Below are positions 7,707-15,670 of a stretch of 41,826 nucleotides of DNA, piece by piece (position 1 is the first letter of the stretch; each line of letters begins with the position of its first letter). The notes under the pieces were generated by a model. That model was given only the letters and a program-made list of their open reading frames with translations, was not told where the DNA came from and did no database searches. The stretch is taken from positions 1-41,826 of the forward strand of contig JACABB010000032.1 in NCBI GenBank assembly GCA_013376985.1. Reading direction: 5' to 3'. The translations under genes and the position numbers were made by a program. The DNA is from Bacteroidales bacterium. Its GTDB lineage: Bacteria > Bacteroidota > Bacteroidia > Bacteroidales > Tenuifilaceae.

Positions 7707-7921
7707 TAATACAACTGACTTTGGGGAATTTGCGAAAAATATTAACTTTGATAAGGATTACTAAAAGTATTTAATACATTGATTTATGGATTTATAAATG
7801 TGCATTTAGGATACATATAAACGAGTTTCATGCAAGCGCGAGAAAAAGCTACTGCCTTGTAAAGAGAACACTTTCTAAAAGTATTATATGGAGTATAAAC
7901 TTGGTGAAATATACAAATCTA

Positions 7922-9484
7922 ATGAATGTAACTAATGTTATTTTAATTGATGTTGGTACCCCCAGAGATGAAATCAGCGAGCCTATTGGTATTGAAACAA
8001 TTAGTCCCTATATTGAGTGTATTCCTAATGTTAAGTTAACATTAGAATCAATAGAATTGTCTAATAAATTAGTAAACACGAATTGGAAGTTGTTTGACAT
8101 TATAGGAATATCCACTAAAATTAGAGCTTTTGATAGATTAGAGCTATTAATCAATGATATAATAAAAATCAATCCAAATGCACTAATTATTTTAGGCGAC
8201 ATTGTATCTACTTTTGGTTATCCAGAATTATTAAAAAGATGGAAAAATATCATTTGTGTAATTGGTGAGGGAGAAATCTGTATGCCTCTATTGGTGCGTG
8301 CTTATAGAGATTGTACACTAAATAAGTGTATTAATGAAATACCAAATATTGCATATTGTAGTGAAAATAAAATTATTACAACAAAAAGGCAAATTGTTGA
8401 TGTGTCAAAAGCATTGCGGCCTACCCGACATTTTATTAAAGATATTTACGCAAAGCAAGGCATAGTTCACCTCGAAGGAAGTAGAGGTTGTGTTTATTCA
8501 AATTGTTCATTTTGTGGTATTCAACAAAAGTATGGGGGTGTTGGTTGGCGTCCATTTTCGTTAACTCATATAATATCAGAATTGGATTATTTGTCAAATA
8601 TGGGGTTTCGCTCTCCATATTTTACAGATGAAGATTTTTATGGAAATGATGTTGAGAGAGTGACACAATTTTGTAAAAACTTAATAAATGAAAAAGCGAA
8701 AGGAAATATCAACCCTAATTTAGATTTTTACTTTAATGCAAGAGTAGATTCAATTTTAGGTACAGAGTTTGGAGATTTTGATGAAGCAACCAAGGTTTTA
8801 CAATTATTGAAAAATGCAGGATTACGAGAAATTTTTATTGGTGTAGAATCAGGGGGTGTTGCACAAATAGACCGATACAAAAAAAGAATCACAATAGAGA
8901 AAAATATCCGTGCAATAAATTTATTGACTAGTTTGGGCATTGACTTAGATATTGGATTCATATTTTTTGACCCGCATGCTTCAATAGATGATTTGTATTT
9001 TAATTTAGAATTTATTCGGTTAGCTCAAATAAATAAAAATTATTCTCGTTTAACCAAGAAATTAAGACTCCAGCCATTTACTGGTATATCACATGGCTAT
9101 TTCAAAAATTACAACCAAAAACCTGAAATTAACTTAAATTTTGTGTGTTTTGATTATGATTTTCAAGATGATAACGTTAGAAATATATATCGATTATTTA
9201 AGAATTGGGAACTTGAGGACTTGGATATTATATATAATATGCAATCATTTTGTAGAGGTGAAATAAACACAGAATTAGAAAGAAATGAAGTAAAACAAAT
9301 TATATCTTCATATAGATTTCTTGATTTAGAATACTTACATTCGTTAGTATTTGGTATTAAAGAAAATATTGCAACTGACAAATATTTAACAAATATTTAC
9401 GACCAATTTCATAGAATAAGGGAACATATTGATTCTTTTAATATTGATAAAATTAAATGGTTTCATAACGAGTATCGAAAATGA
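7922..9484 (+). CDS. B12-binding-type radical SAM protein of unknown substrate
   Basis: A 520-aa protein. Residues about 1-140 resemble the Rossmann-like B12-binding domain of class B-like radical SAM enzymes: VILIDVGTPRDEISEPIGIETI, FDIIGISTKIRA, ALIILGDIVSTFGYPELL and VIGEGEICMPLL. The radical SAM barrel follows. The [4Fe-4S] ligands are C190, C195 and C198 in RGCVYSNCSFCG, a CX4CX2C spacing instead of the usual CX3CX2C. Other barrel landmarks are YFTDEDFYGND, DFYFNARVDSI and LREIFIGVESGG. A TTG at 7901 would add seven residues; the ATG at 7922 is preferred. The stop overlaps the next ATG by 4 bp (ATGA), so it forms an operon with the two following genes. The substrate is unknown and no precursor peptide gene is visible nearby. 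Codon use is AT-richer than in the flanking lipoprotein genes. Confidence 0.85.
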   Translation: MNVTNVILIDVGTPRDEISEPIGIETISPYIECIPNVKLTLESIELSNKLVNTNWKLFDIIGISTKIRAFDRLELLINDIIKINPNALIILGDIVSTFGYPELLKRWKNIICVIGEGEICMPLLVRAYRDCTLNKCINEIPNIAYCSENKIITTKRQIVDVSKALRPTRHFIKDIYAKQGIVHLEGSRGCVYSNCSFCGIQQKYGGVGWRPFSLTHIISELDYLSNMGFRSPYFTDEDFYGNDVERVTQFCKNLINEKAKGNINPNLDFYFNARVDSILGTEFGDFDEATKVLQLLKNAGLREIFIGVESGGVAQIDRYKKRITIEKNIRAINLLTSLGIDLDIGFIFFDPHASIDDLYFNLEFIRLAQINKNYSRLTKKLRLQPFTGISHGYFKNYNQKPEINLNFVCFDYDFQDDNVRNIYRLFKNWELEDLDIIYNMQSFCRGEINTELERNEVKQIISSYRFLDLEYLHSLVFGIKENIATDKYLTNIYDQFHRIREHIDSFNIDKIKWFHNEYRK

Positions 9485-10743
9485 CAGTGCAAGAAGAAGA
9501 CAGAATGTTATTTTTGGCAGGCAACTTTGAAGTACAGAGGCTTGCAGGCTATAATGATAAAAAAATTGAAAGAGCAATATATAGTAAAATACGTAATCAT
9601 TTTATTTATAGTTGTTTGATTTCCGACAGGGTAATTCAGCCTGTTGCACATTACTATCAATCAGAAATAACTAGAAAAATATCTTCCGAATTTAATATTT
9701 TTTTTCGTCCATATAAAGATAATCCGCCAATTGCTTATTATGCAGTTAGTTATCAAAAGGGTACTTTTCATGACGATGCTTTTGAAAAAGCGGAATCATA
9801 TACAAAGAACTTTCAATGTTATTCCAATAAAATCATAAGAGAAAGAATTACTAAATCTATTTCTCAATTATCAAATCCATATATACGTAAAGGAGAGTTA
9901 GCAAACTCAATTTCGGATATAATTATCAATAACGCAAAAAGTGGTGGCAATTTATTTGAATTTGTTTTTAATAATACATTCAATGAACAAAATACCAAAG
10001 TAATTCTTTCTCCATTAGTAGAGATTTGTGAAGAAAAGAAGTTCGCTTTAATACCAGAGTACCTTGAAATGAAATTGCATCCAAATACTCCTACTCCATT
10101 TTTTAATTTAATGCGATATAGTCTTTTGGATACTTATATGAACTCAACGGCAAGACTTTACGGAGCATATCCAAACAATCCTCTAATTCGATTTTATGCT
10201 GGCATTGATTTTCCATATCAATTTCATTATTTGGATACAAATTTATTTCAAGATTATGTCAAGTTACTTCCCAATATTGAGGATAGTATAAGCAGATTAA
10301 CTCCAAAACAATTAATTGAATTAAAATATTCAACGAATTTCATAATGTTTTTGGCACATTATAAGCAGTTAATTTTGAATATTGGATTGTCTTACATTAA
10401 AAACAAATTCACTCATTCAATACTTAATGAGTATGCTGAACAAAAAGGTCTATACCAAAAGAGGATACAACAATTAGTAGAAAATCAAAATGTTATGCGA
10501 TTATTGTCTGATTCATTGAATAATAGCATAAAAGATAAAAACAAAATTATAATTCCAAGTAGCAATTTCATTGATTACAATAATATTCCAACTATAGCTT
10601 TTGCAAATGAAGTTACAGAAAAATTTTCGGGAAGATACGAAGAGTTTTTATTGAAAAATATAGAATCTTATTCTTCAACTTTATATGGCAATACAATAAA
10701 TAAACAATTTGGAGTTATTAATTTAATTATCAATAAGAAATGA
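9481..10743 (+). CDS. Unknown 420-aa protein in the radical SAM operon
   Basis: No family was recognised. It has no signal peptide and no obvious membrane helix, and is rich in Asn, Ile, Tyr and Phe. Features seen: N-terminal MTVQEEDRMLFLAGNFEVQRLAGYNDKK, a central acidic/aromatic region (GIDFPYQFHYLDTNLFQDY), and a helical segment rich in Lys and Gln around residues 305-340 (FTHSILNEYAEQKGLYQKRIQQL). It is coupled on both sides by 4-bp ATGA overlaps, to the radical SAM gene and to the small membrane protein gene. The tight coupling suggests it works with the radical SAM enzyme as a partner, substrate or accessory subunit; that is inference. Confidence 0.8.
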   Translation: MTVQEEDRMLFLAGNFEVQRLAGYNDKKIERAIYSKIRNHFIYSCLISDRVIQPVAHYYQSEITRKISSEFNIFFRPYKDNPPIAYYAVSYQKGTFHDDAFEKAESYTKNFQCYSNKIIRERITKSISQLSNPYIRKGELANSISDIIINNAKSGGNLFEFVFNNTFNEQNTKVILSPLVEICEEKKFALIPEYLEMKLHPNTPTPFFNLMRYSLLDTYMNSTARLYGAYPNNPLIRFYAGIDFPYQFHYLDTNLFQDYVKLLPNIEDSISRLTPKQLIELKYSTNFIMFLAHYKQLILNIGLSYIKNKFTHSILNEYAEQKGLYQKRIQQLVENQNVMRLLSDSLNNSIKDKNKIIIPSSNFIDYNNIPTIAFANEVTEKFSGRYEEFLLKNIESYSSTLYGNTINKQFGVINLIINKK

Positions 10744-11099
10744 AGATAGAGAACAAACAATATGGAATATTTAACTTTATTTTAAATTCAATAAATATGA
10801 ATATTAATTGGAAATTTGGAAGTCGTAATTTAACCATTATTCAAATTGTTATTGGTTTAGTATTCGGTATTGCAACTGGATATTTAATTTTTAATTATAC
10901 GACCATGACTGGCATGCAATACTTTTTTTGTAGAGTATTCCTATCATTAGGAATAACCTTGATTGGTTCTGCTTTTCTTGAAGGTACTGTGAAAATCAAT
11001 TGGACTATTAGTAAGGTTTTGTCAGTAAAAGCATTCGGATGGATAGCAATTTTCATTTTGCTATATTACTTCAATCCTCCTTCTGCACCGATACCATAA
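10740..11099 (+). CDS. Small membrane protein, third gene of the radical SAM operon
   Basis: A 119-aa protein with three likely membrane helices: LTIIQIVIGLVFGIATGYLIF (about residues 32-52), YFFCRVFLSLGITLIGSAFL (about 62-81) and AFGWIAIFILLYYFNPP at the C-terminus. The N-terminus NKQYGIFNFILNSINMNINWKFGSRN is polar. The start overlaps the stop of the 420-aa gene by 4 bp. No named family is assigned. The final SVKAFGWIAIFILLYYFNPP stretch reminds me of a motif recurring in small bacterial membrane proteins, but I could not check this. It may anchor the operon's other products to the membrane. Confidence 0.78.
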   Translation: MKIENKQYGIFNFILNSINMNINWKFGSRNLTIIQIVIGLVFGIATGYLIFNYTTMTGMQYFFCRVFLSLGITLIGSAFLEGTVKINWTISKVLSVKAFGWIAIFILLYYFNPPSAPIP

Positions 11100-11288
11100 A
11101 TGCCAACGTGCAACATCATATATAAAACACTTATTTATAAATTATTATCTAAGATTCCCTCTCTCATAAATTTTCGTATAGGTAGGCAGTAATAAAGCAC
11201 ACAATCCCTAACGTTTCATGCATGCAACCATCAGTTTTCATTACATTTCATTCCTTTTATAACATAAGTGCCATCATAAAGATTTTTC

Positions 11289-11296
11289 TACCTTTG
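11289..11296 (+). promoter_or_regulatory. -7 box (TACCTTTG) before Bro-N copy 1
   Basis: TACCTTTG matches TAnnTTTG and lies 19 nt before the ATG at 11316. This supports that ATG over an upstream in-frame TTG at 11298, which lies next to the box. Confidence 0.5.
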
Positions 11297-11315
11297 TTTG
11301 ATATTCGTGATTCCC

Positions 11316-11778
11316 ATGACAAAAGAAACTGCAATCAAATTATTCAATGACAAGCAAATACGCACTCTCTGGGATGATACACATGAGAAATGGTATTTTT
11401 CTATTGTGGATGTTGTGGGTGTGCTTACTGAAAGCGAGAATCCCAATAACTATTGGAAAGTACTGAAAAATAGGCTAAAGAAGGAAGGAAGTGAGTTGGT
11501 TACAAATTGTAACCAACTGAAGATGCAATCCACTGATGGTAAATTTTATAAAACGGATGTTGCTGATACAGAACAACTATTCCGCTTGATTCAAAACTTC
11601 AAAGAAAAAAGAACCTAAAACCTTTCACGAAAACAAAGTAGTTACTCAAAAAGGCGGGAATGTTGCAAAAGAAGCACGTTTGCAATTAGAAAAAACAACA
11701 GGGGAAAAAGTAGTAACAAAGTTAAATGCCAAGAATCTAAATAATCCTATGTTGAATGCCAATAATGATGAAGAATAA
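11316..11778 (+). pseudogene. Truncated, frameshifted Bro-N family gene, copy 1
   Basis: The N-terminal open frame (11316-11618, 100 aa) carries a Bro-N domain: TAIKLFNDKQIRTLWDDTHEKWYFSIVDVVGVL-type start, YWKVLKNRLKKEGSE and ADTEQLFRLIQ. Full-length relatives run to about 270 aa. Here the usual middle part is missing and reading ends at TAA 11616-11618. The family's C-terminal segment (PKTFHENKVVTQKGGNVAKEARLQLEKTTGEK, in two pieces of the usual motif) continues in the +1 frame from 11590 to the stop at 11776-11778. It is therefore either a deletion pseudogene or two fragments joined by frameshifting. The same junction is present in copy 2 (13614-14076). Bro-N proteins are DNA-binding and common in phage and mobile DNA. 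Confidence 0.75.
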
Positions 11779-11912
11779 ACAACGAAACATAGCGTATTTA
11801 TTGGCTCCGCCTAACTCGCAAAAGGCAACCTTACAAACACAACAAACGAAACGATACCCCGACACTTAAATGACAAAAAAGCATAACTATTGGTCATTAT
11901 AATATTTATTTG

Positions 11913-11920
11913 TATCTTTG
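11913..11920 (+). promoter_or_regulatory. -7 box (TATCTTTG) before the ATPase gene
   Basis: TATCTTTG matches TAnnTTTG, with TTGG at 11890-11893 as a plausible -33 element (about 19 bp spacing), shortly before the ATG at 11930. Confidence 0.6.
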
Positions 11921-11929
11921 AAATAAAAA

Positions 11930-13045
11930 ATGTTTGAAAGGACTATAGAAAATATTATAAAAGACAAGATTGACAGTGGAAAAGCCATAGTTGTTGTTGG
12001 TGCGCGACAAGTTGGAAAAACAACTTTATTAAACGAAATTCTTAAAGACAAGGATTATCTGTTTCTTGATGCTGATGATCCTTCAACAAGAAACCTTTTG
12101 CAGAGCCCTACTACAGAACAGATTAGAACATTTATTGGCGATTATAAATATATTTTTCTTGACGAGGCTCAGAGAATACCAGGAATCGGCTTGACCTTAA
12201 AAATCATTACTGACCAATTCAAGAAAGTTCAACTGTTTGTAAGTGGTTCTTCATCATTTGATTTGGGGAACGAATTAAATGAGCCTTTAACTGGTAGAAA
12301 ATGGGAATATGAATTGTTCCCTATTTCTTGGGAGGAATACGAAAATAAAATTGGATTAATAAAATCTGAGCAGCAACTAGAAAACAGATTGCTATATGGT
12401 CTCTATCCTGAGGTTATTAATAATCAAGGGAAAGAACGGGAAGTATTAAAAAATCTTGTAAATAGTTACTTGTATCGCGACATCCTAGCCTTTTCAGACA
12501 TAAGGAGACCTGAAGTGCTTGAAAAACTGCTGCAAGTATTGGCATTACAAATGGGAAGCGAAGTAAATTACAATGAGCTATCACAACTGATTGGAATTAA
12601 TAAAATTACAGTTCAAAAATATATCGATATTTTAGAAAAAGGGTATATCGTTTTTAGGTTAAATTGTTTCAGCAGAAACATACGAAACGAGATAAAGCAG
12701 AACAGGAAAATCTACTTTTATGATAATGGCATCAGAAATATGATTATTGGTAATTTTAACCAATTGGATTTAAGAACCGACAAAGGTGCTTTGTGGGAGA
12801 ATTTTTTAGTTTCGGAAAGAAGAAAGCAAAACATTTATAAAGACACTTTTGCTAAAATGTATTTTTGGAGAACAAAACAACAACAGGAAATTGATTTTGT
12901 AGAAGAAAATAATGGGCAAATTGTAGGATTTGAATTTAAATGGAACCATAAAAAAACTAGATTTCCTCAAAACTTTATAGAAACATACAAGGCTGAAGGA
13001 CACGTAATTGATAGGAATAATTTTAGAGAATTTGTAAAAATATAA
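11930..13045 (+). CDS. AAA_14/DUF4143 ATP-binding protein
   Basis: A 371-aa soluble ATPase of the AAA_14-DUF4143 family, common in Bacteroidota accessory DNA. Walker A is GARQVGKT (about residues 24-31), Walker B is YIFLDEAQ (about 73-80), and a sensor-like VSGSSSFDL follows. The middle contains a winged-helix-like segment (NYNELSQLIGINKITVQKYIDILEKGYIVFRL). The C-terminal DUF4143 part ends with EIDFVEENNGQIVGFEFKW, a pattern like a PD-(D/E)XK fold (E..D...E.K) that may or may not be active. It has its own promoter and stands between two same-direction Bro-N remnants, which could serve as recombination sites. The biological role of the family is unsettled. Confidence 0.88.
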   Translation: MFERTIENIIKDKIDSGKAIVVVGARQVGKTTLLNEILKDKDYLFLDADDPSTRNLLQSPTTEQIRTFIGDYKYIFLDEAQRIPGIGLTLKIITDQFKKVQLFVSGSSSFDLGNELNEPLTGRKWEYELFPISWEEYENKIGLIKSEQQLENRLLYGLYPEVINNQGKEREVLKNLVNSYLYRDILAFSDIRRPEVLEKLLQVLALQMGSEVNYNELSQLIGINKITVQKYIDILEKGYIVFRLNCFSRNIRNEIKQNRKIYFYDNGIRNMIIGNFNQLDLRTDKGALWENFLVSERRKQNIYKDTFAKMYFWRTKQQQEIDFVEENNGQIVGFEFKWNHKKTRFPQNFIETYKAEGHVIDRNNFREFVKI

Positions 13046-13052
13046 CATTACC

Positions 13053-13159
13053 TGCGCACAACATTGTTTATTCTATTTTGAAAAGATGCCGCATTTGGAG
13101 TTTGCAGATGGCAAACTCCCAAACACAACAAATAAGCAAAATGTTGGCAGCAATGCGAC
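13053..13159. repeat. Long imperfect hairpin after the ATPase gene
   Basis: The left arm near 13053-13072 (TGCGCACAACATTGTTTATT) pairs imperfectly with 13131-13157 (AATAAGCAAAATGTTGGCAG then CAATGCG), leaving bulges. Inside is a perfect 9-bp hairpin, GGAGTTTGC (13097-13105) with GCAAACTCC (about 13111-13119). The bulged outer stem lies directly behind a lone gene, recalling attC-like cassette ends, but canonical integron core sites are not evident. Confidence 0.5.
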
Positions 13160-13242
13160 AGAACACATACGGAGATTTCCTAAATTTCAGAAAAACTTAA
13201 ATAAAGCAAGTCCTTATTCAAGATTATTGGCAAAATCTTAAA

Positions 13243-13417
13243 TAACGCGAGTTCGATGTAAGTATAACATACTGATCCTAAGCATGATGTTAGATTGTTA
13301 CTTTGTCATGCTGAACGAAGTGAAATCCGAAGGATTCGCTGAAAGCAACCATCTGGTCTTTAGGCGATTAGATCCTTCGCTTCGCTCAGGATGACACCTT
13401 ACATCGAACTCACGTTA
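13243..13417. mobile_element. MITE-like palindromic element with nested inverted repeats
   Basis: The outer arms TAACGCGAGTTCGATGTAAG (13243-13262) and CTTACATCGAACTCACGTTA (13398-13417) are inverted repeats matching at 19 of 20 positions. Nested inside, GTCATGCTGAACGAAGTGAA (13305-13324) pairs imperfectly with GATCCTTCGCTTCGCTCAGG...ATGAC (13371-13395), a motif widespread in intergenic DNA of Bacteroidota. There is no coding capacity, so any movement would need a transposase in trans. Confidence 0.7.
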
Positions 13418-13521
13418 AATCAAGGTATGTCTTTGTTTAAAATTGCAACAATGAAAAACGCTCAACTGCCGACTTAACTTCCACGATTGACACATCCAAT
13501 TAATGAGATATATCCTATGAT

Positions 13522-13540
13522 CTCTTCATCTCATGAAGAG
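13522..13540. repeat. Small hairpin upstream of Bro-N copy 2
   Basis: A perfect 8-bp inverted repeat, CTCTTCAT (13522-13529) and ATGAAGAG (13533-13540), with a 3-nt loop. No T-tract follows, so a terminator role is doubtful. Confidence 0.45.
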
Positions 13541-13587
13541 AATACTAAATTCCATTAAACTTCAAACCGAAACTTAAATTAATGGGT

Positions 13588-13595
13588 TATTTTTG
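13588..13595 (+). promoter_or_regulatory. -7 box (TATTTTTG) before Bro-N copy 2
   Basis: TATTTTTG fits TAnnTTTG and lies 18 nt before the ATG at 13614. An in-frame TTG at 13593 overlaps the box and is unlikely to be the start. Confidence 0.45.
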
Positions 13596-13613
13596 TGTAA
13601 TAACTTGAATAAT

Positions 13614-14076
13614 ATGACGCAAGATACGGCAATAAAACTATTCAATGACAAGCAAATACGCACTCTCTGGGATGATACACATGAGAAATGGTATTTTTCT
13701 ATTGTAGATGTTGTGGGTGTATTAGCCGAAAGTAGTAATCCTCAAACTTACTGGAGAGTACTCAAAAAAAGACTTTTAGATGAGGGAAATGAAACCGTTA
13801 CAAATTGTAACGCTTTGAAAATGCTCGCTGCCGATGGCAAAATGAGATTGCCCGATGTAGCTGATATAGAACAACTATTCCGCTTGATTCGAAACTTCAA
13901 AGAAAAAAGAACCTAAAAATTTTAACGAAAACAAAGTAGTTGCTCAAAAAGGCGGAAATGTTGCAAAAGCAGCACGTTTGCAATTAGAAAAAACAACAGG
14001 TGAAAAGGTAGTAACAAAGTTAAATGCCAAAAATCTAGATAATCCTATGTTGAATGCCAGTAATGATGAAGAATAA
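13614..14076 (+). pseudogene. Truncated, frameshifted Bro-N family gene, copy 2
   Basis: Second copy of the Bro-N remnant. The N-terminal frame ends at 13916 (100 aa), and the C-terminal fragment continues in the +1 frame to 14076. It has the same missing middle and the same junction (LIRNFKEKRT, then a +1 shift into KKKEPKNFNENKVVAQKGGN) as copy 1. The first ~85 bp and the last ~200 bp are nearly identical to copy 1. The centre (residues about 37-85, including SSNPQTYWRVLKKRLLDEGNE) is strongly different. Both reading frames have stayed open in both copies, so slow decay, gene conversion at the ends, or expression of two fragments are all possible. Confidence 0.75.
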
Positions 14077-14145
14077 AAACAAATACACAAAACATTATTT
14101 TAAACATCAAATAACGGAATTAAAATTGCAATTAAACCAAAGTAC

Positions 14146-14153
14146 TATTTTTG
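14146..14153 (+). promoter_or_regulatory. -7 box (TATTTTTG) before the GNAT gene
   Basis: TATTTTTG fits TAnnTTTG, with a TTG about 20 bp upstream (in AAATTGCAA, 14123-14131). The ATG at 14183 follows 29 nt later. Confidence 0.5.
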
Positions 14154-14182
14154 AGATTAAATTCTCTTTAGACATATAAAAC

Positions 14183-14962
14183 ATGGAACTCCACTCTATC
14201 CACAGCAAATCCGAAATCCTTAATTTCTTAATGTCAGCCCCTGAGCTACAGGTATATTCAATTGGCGACTTGGATGACTTTTTCTGGCCAAAAACAATTT
14301 GGTACTCACTCAAAGAAAATGACGAGATAAAGGCGTTAGCATTACTTTATATCGGAATGTCAACCCCTACCCTACTTGCCATATACAACAAGAATTTTGA
14401 CACTTTTCGTGAACTTATAGAAAGGTTAAAACCTATACTCCCAGCAAAGTTTTATGCACATTTAAGTTCTGGCTTAGTTAATACTTTTGGCAAGAACAAT
14501 ATCATTCAAAACTTTGGGAACAACATTAAAATGGCTCTAAGAAAAACCCCTTTGCAGATAAATGATAACAACATTCGAACACTAGTGGTTGATGATATTC
14601 CATTTATCGAGGAGTTCTATAGAAATTCTTACCCCGATAACTGGTTTGATAAAAGAATGATAGGAACAGAAAAGTACCTAGGGTATTTTAGTAATGGTTT
14701 GCTAGTTGGAATTGCGGGAATTCATGTGTATTCCAAGGATTATAAAGTAGCAGCATTAGGGAATATTGCCACACATCCCGACTATAGGGGTAAAGGAATA
14801 GGGTTCAAACTAACATCAACCCTTTGTTTGGATTTGAAAAAAACGGTGGATCATATCGGATTAAACGTAAAATCAAACAACGATGCGGCAATCAGCTGTT
14901 ACAAAAAGATAGGTTTCGAAATCGTGGGAAATTATGATGAATGCTTAATTAAAAATGAATAA
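14183..14962 (+). CDS. GNAT-family N-acetyltransferase
   Basis: A 259-aa cytoplasmic protein with a C-terminal GNAT domain. The acetyl-CoA-binding motif A is ALGNIATHPDYRGKGIGFKLT (about residues 192-212), followed by GLNVKSNNDAAISCYKKIGFEIVGNYDEC, the usual end of the fold. The N-terminal half (LNFLMSAPELQVYSIGDLDDFFWPKTIWYSL) looks like a second, degenerate GNAT-like domain, a layout known from two-domain GNAT/FR47-like proteins. The acceptor substrate cannot be told. It has its own promoter and no close operon partner. Confidence 0.88.
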   Translation: MELHSIHSKSEILNFLMSAPELQVYSIGDLDDFFWPKTIWYSLKENDEIKALALLYIGMSTPTLLAIYNKNFDTFRELIERLKPILPAKFYAHLSSGLVNTFGKNNIIQNFGNNIKMALRKTPLQINDNNIRTLVVDDIPFIEEFYRNSYPDNWFDKRMIGTEKYLGYFSNGLLVGIAGIHVYSKDYKVAALGNIATHPDYRGKGIGFKLTSTLCLDLKKTVDHIGLNVKSNNDAAISCYKKIGFEIVGNYDECLIKNE

Positions 14963-15187
14963 GCATATCCAAGTATTAATCTTAATAACTTCGTTCATCA
15001 TTATTTCAAATTATTTCTTTTGAACTACTATAATTCTTTACAATTTACAAATATTCATGTTTTTATATTGATAATTCAAATCCCTTAAAATCTGTTTGGT
15101 ATTATTATTGTGCTAAATAATGCTAAATTCTTACAGTTGGAATTAAAAACCTTTTCAAAAATCATTCGTAAATAAATCATTTTCTTA

Positions 15188-15195
15188 TACCTTTG
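15188..15195 (+). promoter_or_regulatory. -7 box (TACCTTTG) before the DUF1573 gene
   Basis: TACCTTTG, matching TAnnTTTG, lies 28 nt before the ATG at 15224. The 220 bp upstream are very AT-rich and hold no gene. Confidence 0.55.
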
Positions 15196-15223
15196 AACCC
15201 AATAATTTAAAATTATCAAAACC

Positions 15224-15649
15224 ATGAAAAAAATATTACTTTCACTGTCAGCACTTTTTATTGCTGGAATGCTACACGCACAAACCACCGAGGTTCAACA
15301 AAAGGCAAACAAAGCAAACATAACTTTTGCAAACCTAGAGCATAACTATGGTGTTGTTGAGTGGGATTCTAACGGCACATGTGAGTTCGAATTTACAAAT
15401 AATGGTAAAGAAGTTCTTACCTTAACTAACGTTCAGGCTTCTTGTGGATGTACAGCTCCAGAATGGTCAAAAGAACCTATTAAACCAGGCGATAAAGGAA
15501 AAATTATCGTTAAGTACAATACAAAGATTCCTGGAATGTTCCAGAAACAAATAAGAGTATCATCCAATGCAACCGAAGAGCCTATTATTTTAACAATAAA
15601 AGGAGAAGTTAAGCCACAGGCTCAACCACAGGAACAACAAAAGAAATAG
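15224..15649 (+). CDS. DUF1573 secreted protein
   Basis: A 141-aa exported protein. The signal peptide is MKKILLSLSALFIAGMLHAQ. One DUF1573 (ASH/MSP-like immunoglobulin) domain follows: FANLEHNYGVVEWDSNGTCEF, then the family signature ASCGCTAPEWSKEPIKPGDKGKI near residues 72-94, and ILTIKGEV. The C-terminus is a short Gln/Pro-rich tail. The family is abundant in Bacteroidota, probably periplasmic, and of unknown function. It is followed after only 21 bp by the aminotransferase gene, so the two probably share a transcript. Confidence 0.9.
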   Translation: MKKILLSLSALFIAGMLHAQTTEVQQKANKANITFANLEHNYGVVEWDSNGTCEFEFTNNGKEVLTLTNVQASCGCTAPEWSKEPIKPGDKGKIIVKYNTKIPGMFQKQIRVSSNATEEPIILTIKGEVKPQAQPQEQQKK

Positions 15650-15670
15650 TTTTTCTTAAAGAACTTTATA

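Noticed and set aside
7706-7921. Search for a RiPP precursor peptide before the radical SAM gene
   Set aside because: No small open frame with a leader/core pattern or a conserved Cys/Gly-rich core was found here or in 11100-11300.
7826-11230. Shared TTTCATGCA words before and after the radical SAM operon (about 7828 and 11215) as attachment repeats
   Set aside because: Only nine bases match, and no integrase lies nearby, so chance is more likely.
11590-11620. Classical -1 slippery heptamer at the Bro-N junction
   Set aside because: The A-run is present, but restoring the C-terminal frame needs a +1 (or -2) shift, so the A_AAA_AAG mechanism does not apply.
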